Assembly (NCBI GenBank): GCA_964540765.1
Contig: CAZINW010000027.1
Coordinates: 1 to 28,498, forward strand
From: CAZJLN01 sp964540765
GTDB taxonomy: Bacteria; Chloroflexota; Anaerolineae; Anaerolineales; Anaerolineaceae
Length of the DNA: 28,498 nt
Reading direction: 5' to 3'
A program made the position numbers and the translations under genes. Under the pieces are notes generated by a model, which searched no databases, had not been told where the DNA came from, and was given only the letters and a program-made list of their open reading frames with translations. Of this stretch, positions 24,299 through 28,498 are shown one piece after another (position 1 is the stretch's first letter; the number at the start of each line of letters is the position of its first letter).

Positions 24299-24327
24299 TC
24301 TATATGTAAGACGGAAAAACATGGTAA
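24299..24327 (-). promoter_or_regulatory. Candidate promoter of the sigma A operon
   Basis: On the minus strand, TTACCA (24322-24327) and TATAGA (24299-24304) are separated by 17 bases, four of six matches each to the sigma-70 consensus, 55 bases before the sigma A start. The same TATAGA appears upstream of sigma B. The evidence is weak. Confidence 0.3.
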
Positions 24328-24461
24328 GGGGGACAGATAGATTCCAATTAAAGACTTCAGGAGATTTTTGAGCGAGGATTCCATTTATGGGCAGGGCTCG
24401 TCGTGCTCTGATTGCTTTTCATGGATAAAAATATCAAGCTCTTCAATAAATAAAAATTTTT

Positions 24462-25748
24462 TCAATGACGAGCAATAATTTCCCCTGTCAGAAGACCATT
24501 CTTATCATTTAATCCGGTAATTAACACGCTGGAAATACAATTTCGCAGATCCTGGACTGCTTTACTTTCCACACGCATGTATGTCTCAGTCAAGCCAGAT
24601 AGCAAAAATCCCCCCCCATTGTTAACCGACTTCTCCCACAATACTTCCGCCTTCTTTCCAATCAGGCTTTTCCTCAAATCAAGATTGCTGGTAAACAGTA
24701 CTTCGCGCATCCTCTGATTCCGCTCTTTCCTGAGGATATTGGGCACCTGGTCAGGAAAGGCAGCGGCTGGTGTGCCAGGCATGGCAGAGTAAGTGAAAAC
24801 ATGCCCCCCAGCTAATTTCAAGCCTTCAACATACTTGATCGATTCTTCAAAATCCTCATTGCTCTCACCAGGAAATCCCACGATCATATCCGTGGTGATC
24901 GCAATCCCATGTATTTCAGCTTGTGCTGCTTCTATAAGCCGCCTGAATTTTTCAGGTGTGACCTTTCTCGCCATCCGTCTTAGCACGCTTTCAGAACCGC
25001 TCTGAAGGGGGATATGCAGGTGCCTACAAAGGCGTTGATCTTCCCACAAGCTAAAGAACGATGGATTAATATCCCAGGGTTCAATTGAAGATAAACGTAA
25101 ACGCTCAATGCTGGTATCCCTCAGGATCATTTCCATGAGAGTTCCGATTGTCATGTCTTCTGATACATCCTTCCCCCAATATCCCAACTGCACACCTGTA
25201 AGGACAACCTCTTTCGCACCCCCATCGATCGCTGCACGAATGTCACGGATGATCTCATGCGCTGGAACTGAGTGCGATTCCCCTCTCGCAATTCTGGTCA
25301 GGCAATAAGTACAATGATTATTACAACCATCCTGAACTTTAATGAACGCCCTTGTACGCTGCCTTCCGCCTGGCAATGCCTGTCTCACATAGCTCCTGTC
25401 TTTCAAAGCATCAGCCGGCAGTCCTAAAAGATTCTCCACGAGGGTTTCTTTATCGTCATTTCTTACGACACTGAGAACAGATTCCAGTGACAGCGCTTCA
25501 TCACTGAACAAGGTTCCCCAACAACCGGTTACGACCACTTGACCTGGTGAATTTTTCACAAGATGCCTGATCATCTTCCTTGAGTCAGCCGCAGCCTTGG
25601 CTGTCACACAGCAAGTGTTGACTATGATAATGTCTGCCAGACTGGCTTCAGCAACGACCTCCTCTCCATGCAAGGACAGTCTGTTTGCCATCGACTCAAT
25701 CTCTGCTTGATTGAGTCGACATCCCACCATATCCAAAAATATCTTCAT
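24462..25748 (-). CDS. mtaB: tRNA (t6A37) methylthiotransferase MtaB
   Basis: Radical-SAM enzyme that adds a methylthio group to t6A at position 37 of ANN-decoding tRNAs, giving ms2t6A. The 428 aa have the UPF0004 domain with the cluster cysteines Cys10 (VGCRLNQAEIE), Cys46/47 (NTCCVT) and Cys76 (VTGCWG). The radical-SAM triad CNNHCTYC follows (Cys142, 146, 149), with downstream blocks LHIPLQSGSESVLRRM and TDMIVGFPGES. A TRAM domain at the C-terminus (about 370-428) is poorly resolved. The GCRLNQAE start separates it from MiaB and RimO. Lies three bases after the lipoprotein gene, so cotranscribed. Confidence 0.93.
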   Translation of the reverse strand: MKIFLDMVGCRLNQAEIESMANRLSLHGEEVVAEASLADIIIVNTCCVTAKAAADSRKMIRHLVKNSPGQVVVTGCWGTLFSDEALSLESVLSVVRNDDKETLVENLLGLPADALKDRSYVRQALPGGRQRTRAFIKVQDGCNNHCTYCLTRIARGESHSVPAHEIIRDIRAAIDGGAKEVVLTGVQLGYWGKDVSEDMTIGTLMEMILRDTSIERLRLSSIEPWDINPSFFSLWEDQRLCRHLHIPLQSGSESVLRRMARKVTPEKFRRLIEAAQAEIHGIAITTDMIVGFPGESNEDFEESIKYVEGLKLAGGHVFTYSAMPGTPAAAFPDQVPNILRKERNQRMREVLFTSNLDLRKSLIGKKAEVLWEKSVNNGGGFLLSGLTETYMRVESKAVQDLRNCISSVLITGLNDKNGLLTGEIIARH

Positions 25749-25751
25749 TTT

Positions 25752-26405
25752 TCAACGTTTTGTTATGAGAAAATCATTGAATAGAACGGCAAGATTGACC
25801 CCCTCACGGTTCTCAGCCATGATGCCTGCATCACCATAAGTCAATGATTCATCTTCCACTGTCATCAATTGTATGTCATTCACGCTCAATTTCAATTGTG
25901 AACCGGTACACTCCGCACTGATCCTGTTCTCCCGGTCCCCCTGGTTGATGTCGAAACTGTAATCCATGGCATTACTTCCAAGAATTTCTTCAATGCCGTT
26001 GACTGTCTTTGAAATTCCGTAATAGCCATCACTACTGATCACAAACCGGTAATGGTTGCTTGCATCCTGATAGCGGCAAAAAAGCCCAATCGCATTATTA
26101 TCTGATCCGGTCACTTTTCTGGCTGTGACCTCCACCTGCACATCACTAAAATTCATCCCCGGTACGGACCATGCTTTCGTATTCTCAGAATTGATGATGA
26201 GCCAAAAACCCTCCGGGCTGTATTTTTTTAATATGGTATCAGATTCACCGGTCGCCCAACCACTCCGTGGATCGCTGAAATCATCCGTAAATAAGATCTC
26301 TTGCTCTTTAATAAAGGGTAATTTGTCAAACGCAATGTCATCCGGTGAACAGGCAGAGAGTATCAACACAGTCAGGAGGATGATCAAGATCACATTTTTT
26401 GACAT
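25752..26405 (-). CDS. Lipoprotein with concanavalin-like (LamG/DUF1080-type) domain
   Basis: Exported lipoprotein of 217 aa. The start at ATG 26405 (GGAGAA upstream) gives the signal peptide MSKNVILIILLTVLILSAC with lipobox LSAC (Cys19). An upstream in-frame extension runs through the glnA terminator and is unlikely. After a short linker, FTDDFSDPRSGWATG begins a jelly-roll domain with the pattern of family 16-like or 3-keto-glycoside hydrolase-type folds (NAIGLFCRYQDASNHYRFVI, RISAECTGSQLKLSVND, GDAGIMAENREG). No catalytic residues can be assigned; carbohydrate or surface binding is possible. Placed three bases before mtaB, an operon partner without an obvious functional link. Confidence 0.75.
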   Translation of the reverse strand: MSKNVILIILLTVLILSACSPDDIAFDKLPFIKEQEILFTDDFSDPRSGWATGESDTILKKYSPEGFWLIINSENTKAWSVPGMNFSDVQVEVTARKVTGSDNNAIGLFCRYQDASNHYRFVISSDGYYGISKTVNGIEEILGSNAMDYSFDINQGDRENRISAECTGSQLKLSVNDIQLMTVEDESLTYGDAGIMAENREGVNLAVLFNDFLITKR

Positions 26406-26432
26406 GGAATTTTCTCCAAAGCAATCATACCA

Positions 26433-26468
26433 GAAAAAGCAAAACCCCAACAACGATATTGTTGGGGT
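26433..26468 (-). terminator. Intrinsic terminator of glnA
   Basis: ACCCCAACAA (26444-26453) and TTGTTGGGGT (26459-26468) make a perfect 10-bp stem with a 5-base loop. On the minus strand it is followed by TTTTGCTTTTTC. Located 29 bases after the glnA stop, before the lipoprotein gene. Confidence 0.92.
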
Positions 26469-26496
26469 CATTTGTCAGTCATTGATCAAATACATT

Positions 26497-27837
26497 TTAT
26501 GCTGTTTCAAGATAACGGTTTAATTCCCAATCCATCACCTGGATGCGATAATCTTCCCATTCTGTTTTCCTTGATTTCAAAAATGTCTGGGTGAGATTTT
26601 CTCCCAAGGCGTTCATCAAAATTTGATCTTCTTCAAATTCCTGCAATGCTTCCAGCAGAGAGCCGGGCAGCATCTCGATGCCCATTTTCTCACGTTCCTC
26701 TGTCGAGAGCTCATAGATGTTAATATTATTGAGCGGTTCAGGACAAATCAATTCCCGATCAATGCCATCCAATGCAGCCGCCAGCATCACATTAAACGCC
26801 AAATACGGATTGGAAGATGGGTCTGGACAGCGCAGCTCGAGGCGAACCGACCCTTTCTTACCTGGGGAATGATGCGGTATTCGAATCAATGCTGAACGGT
26901 TCACCTGAGCCCAGCCGATATACACAGGCGCTTCATAACCAGGTACAAGCCTTTTATAGGAGTTGACTGAAGGTGCTAGGATGGCTGACAGAGCACGCGC
27001 GTGCAGCAGTTGACCTGCCATGAATTGTTTTGCCAATGGAGATAATTTATTGGGATCTCCTTCATCATAGAAAAGGTTCTCTCCCTCTTCTGAGAACACC
27101 GACTGGTGGCAGTGCATGCCGGATCCGTTGATTCCGAAGACAGGTTTCGGCATGAACGAGGCGATCAAACCATGCTGTGCGGCAATAGCCTTGACTGCAT
27201 ACTTCAGCGTTAACACATTATCAGCGGTCTTGAGTGCATCTGCAAAACGGAAATCTATTTCATGCTGACCAAGGGCGACTTCATGGTGCCCCACTTCTAT
27301 CTCAAGTCCCATTTCATTCAATGCCAGCATTAATTCAGTGCGGACACGCACAGCTTCATCATTTGCAGAAAAATCAAAATAGCTGCCCACATCATGTGGA
27401 ACTGGATGAATGTTTTCCTTGCCATTCCTGAGGAAAAGGAAGAACTCAGGCTCTGGACCCACATTAAATATCCACTTCCTATCCTTTTTCAACCTTGCAA
27501 GTTGGTTTTTTAAGACCCCCCGCGGGTCTCCCTGAAAAGGGGTACCATCGGGATGGTATATGTCACATAAAACACGCGCTCTCTTCATCTCCTGGGGCGT
27601 CCATGGCAAAACTGCATAAGTTTCAGGATCCACAAACAGCCGCATGTCGCTTTCCTGGATGCGCGCGAATCCTTCCACGGATGACCCATCAAACCACAAT
27701 CCCTCATCCAGGGCAACCTCAAGTTGATGTAACGGTCCATCTACGCTTTTTACCACGCCATTGACGTCTGTAAATTGAAACGAAATGAACTTGACCTGAT
27801 CCTCTTTAACCCGTTTTATTAAATCTCTTCCATCCAT
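26497..27837 (-). CDS. glnA: Type I glutamine synthetase
   Basis: Forms glutamine from glutamate, ammonia and ATP; central nitrogen assimilation. The 446 aa (ATG at 27837 after GGAGGCAGAG; a TTG 12 bases earlier is less likely) show all blocks: DGSSVEGFARIQESDM, VGPEPEFFLF, GSGMHCHQSVF, NSYKRLVPGYEAPVYIGWAQ and RLELRCPDPSSNPYLAF. It resembles the alpha subtype of Bacillus (NIYELSTEEREKMGI and the Trp-rich C-terminus). It lacks the NLYDLPPEE adenylylation site of the beta subtype, so control by GlnE is not expected. Regulation may instead be through the hairpin-rich upstream region. Confidence 0.96.
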   Translation of the reverse strand: MDGRDLIKRVKEDQVKFISFQFTDVNGVVKSVDGPLHQLEVALDEGLWFDGSSVEGFARIQESDMRLFVDPETYAVLPWTPQEMKRARVLCDIYHPDGTPFQGDPRGVLKNQLARLKKDRKWIFNVGPEPEFFLFLRNGKENIHPVPHDVGSYFDFSANDEAVRVRTELMLALNEMGLEIEVGHHEVALGQHEIDFRFADALKTADNVLTLKYAVKAIAAQHGLIASFMPKPVFGINGSGMHCHQSVFSEEGENLFYDEGDPNKLSPLAKQFMAGQLLHARALSAILAPSVNSYKRLVPGYEAPVYIGWAQVNRSALIRIPHHSPGKKGSVRLELRCPDPSSNPYLAFNVMLAAALDGIDRELICPEPLNNINIYELSTEEREKMGIEMLPGSLLEALQEFEEDQILMNALGENLTQTFLKSRKTEWEDYRIQVMDWELNRYLETA

Positions 27838-27860
27838 CTCTGCCTCCAATTAAAATTAAA

Positions 27861-27880
27861 AGACATGCCTGGGCATGTCT
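27861..27880. promoter_or_regulatory. 20-base inverted repeat in the glnA leader
   Basis: AGACATGCC pairs perfectly with GGCATGTCT around a two-base centre, ending 23 bases before the glnA ATG. On the minus strand it is followed by TTTTAATTTTAATT. It could be an attenuator hairpin or an operator for a nitrogen regulator. It does not match the TGTNAN7TNACA GlnR box. Confidence 0.6.
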
Positions 27881-28340
27881 GTAACTTTGATAATTAGCCC
27901 TTCCAGCATTAAACCCAGGATTGATCATCCTGCTCACAACGCTTGATTTGTCCCACCCGTCACCGGATGGTTTTCGTCTTGCACTTTTTGAAAGGAAGAA
28001 TGAAGCCCGTGAGAGGGCTTCGGAGGCTTCCGCTGATCGTTCGATTTTTCCCGTTATTCACGGGTTAACACTCTCTTCGCAGAGAGGAACCTCCACCTCG
28101 TCATCTCAAATGAGACTCAGCCGCTTTATCTCCGTATTCAATTGTTAATTCAAATATAAATATAATTCCAGCCCCCGCTATGCCGTGTGCTGCAGAGTAT
28201 TGGACCTGCAAAAGCAGGATTGGTTTTACCGGCTGGATCAACCTTGACCGGAGTCTATCGCATCTCCAACCTGAGAGTAAACCATTAAAGACGGTGTTGG
28301 CCCAAAACTTGTAAGGTCGCATCACCAACACAGCAGGGTG
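27881..28340 (-). ncRNA. Hairpin-rich region upstream of glnA, possible structured leader RNA
   Basis: No convincing gene in either direction. On the minus strand there is a series of small stems: GTGTTGG/CCAACAC (about 28294-28331), CCTGC/GCAGG (28205-28218), CTCTCT-GCGA-AGAGAG with a GNRA loop (about 28071-28086), CCCGT/ACGGG (28050-28064), GAAGCCC/GGGCTTC (28001-28022) and CCATCC/GGGTGG. I compared it by eye with T-box, SRP, RNase P, tmRNA and 6S signatures and found no match. The RNA call is speculative. Confidence 0.3.
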
Positions 28341-28399
28341 CTATTCTTATACCATAATTTCTGAGTCTTGTATAGAAAAAAATTAAAAAAATTAAATTA

Positions 28400-28423
28400 T
28401 CAAATGAATTGTCAAATGAATTG
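28400..28423. repeat. Tandem 12-base direct repeat
   Basis: TCAAATGAATTG occurs twice head to tail in an AT-rich stretch. A small inverted repeat TTTCGCT/AGCGAAA follows at 28450-28472. The last 150 bases of the window hold no gene that I can support. Confidence 0.85.
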
Positions 28424-28498
28424 GTTATTTTTAAGTGTAAAATCTGACCTTTCGCTGAAATCAATAGCGAAATCGCGAATTTCCTGGTAAGCTCAGGG

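Noticed and set aside
27861..27880. Repeat AGACATGCC..GGCATGTCT looks like a eukaryotic p53 response element
   Set aside because: Coincidence in a bacterial glnA leader; the hairpin or operator reading is sufficient.
27921..28331. Two frames of about 75 codons (plus 27921-28148, minus 28101-28331)
   Set aside because: No recognisable domain, no ribosome binding site, and they overlap a run of hairpins.
1..28498. tRNA, rRNA, CRISPR, insertion sequence or prophage
   Set aside because: Read through both strands for T-loop sequences, regularly spaced repeats, transposase motifs and terminal inverted repeats; none convincing.

Overview
The window looks like a scaffold from an uncultured, anaerobic or microaerophilic member of the Chloroflexota, probably class Anaerolineae. 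This is an inference. It rests on moderate GC, NBR1-type Ig lipoproteins, anti-sigma proteins with external beta-propellers, a class II superoxide reductase, a alpha-type glutamine synthetase and a PQQ-propeller lipoprotein inside the rpmH-yidC-khpB cluster. No 16S gene is present to confirm it. The scaffold contains one assembly gap (100 N at 3231-3330) flanked by identical 55-base ends.

Left part (1-3700): ribulokinase araB (minus, last codons off the edge) is divergent from a LacI-family regulator, which has a clear sigma-70 promoter. Convergent with the regulator is the C-terminal third of a monosaccharide ABC permease (MmsB/GguB/XylH type). It is broken by the gap, a frame break and a sharp loss of homology at its 5' side. 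Region 3999-6256 holds a coupled pair for surface polysaccharide: a Wzz-like chain-length protein and an O-antigen ligase/polymerase-like membrane protein.

Middle (6583-15927): a superoxide reductase plus a small encapsulated-ferritin-like diiron protein, then a cupin plus an SMP-30/gluconolactonase-like enzyme, all on the plus strand. On the minus strand follow typA, pyrimidine-nucleoside phosphorylase, and the conserved cluster rpmH-rnpA-yidD-[PQQ-propeller lipoprotein]-yidC-khpB. That cluster ends in a long AT-rich terminator. The propeller lipoprotein is an unusual insertion in a very conserved operon.

Right part (16361-24244): two tandem, paralogous ECF sigma/anti-sigma cassettes. In each, the sigma and anti-sigma genes overlap by 8 bases. 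Each anti-sigma has a short cytoplasmic tail, one membrane segment, a conserved juxtamembrane motif at the same residue numbers, and a large external region ending in WD40/PD40-like repeats. The first cassette ends in a translationally coupled, degenerate sigma-like protein and the second in an NBR1-Ig lipoprotein. I consider this the most interesting system here. It reads as a pair of envelope-sensing switches with a possible built-in sigma mimic.

Right end (24462-28498): mtaB (tRNA ms2t6A synthesis) with an upstream lipoprotein, glnA with a good terminator, and about 660 bases upstream of glnA without a convincing gene but rich in hairpins, possibly a structured leader. I saw no tRNA, rRNA, CRISPR array, transposase gene or phage gene.
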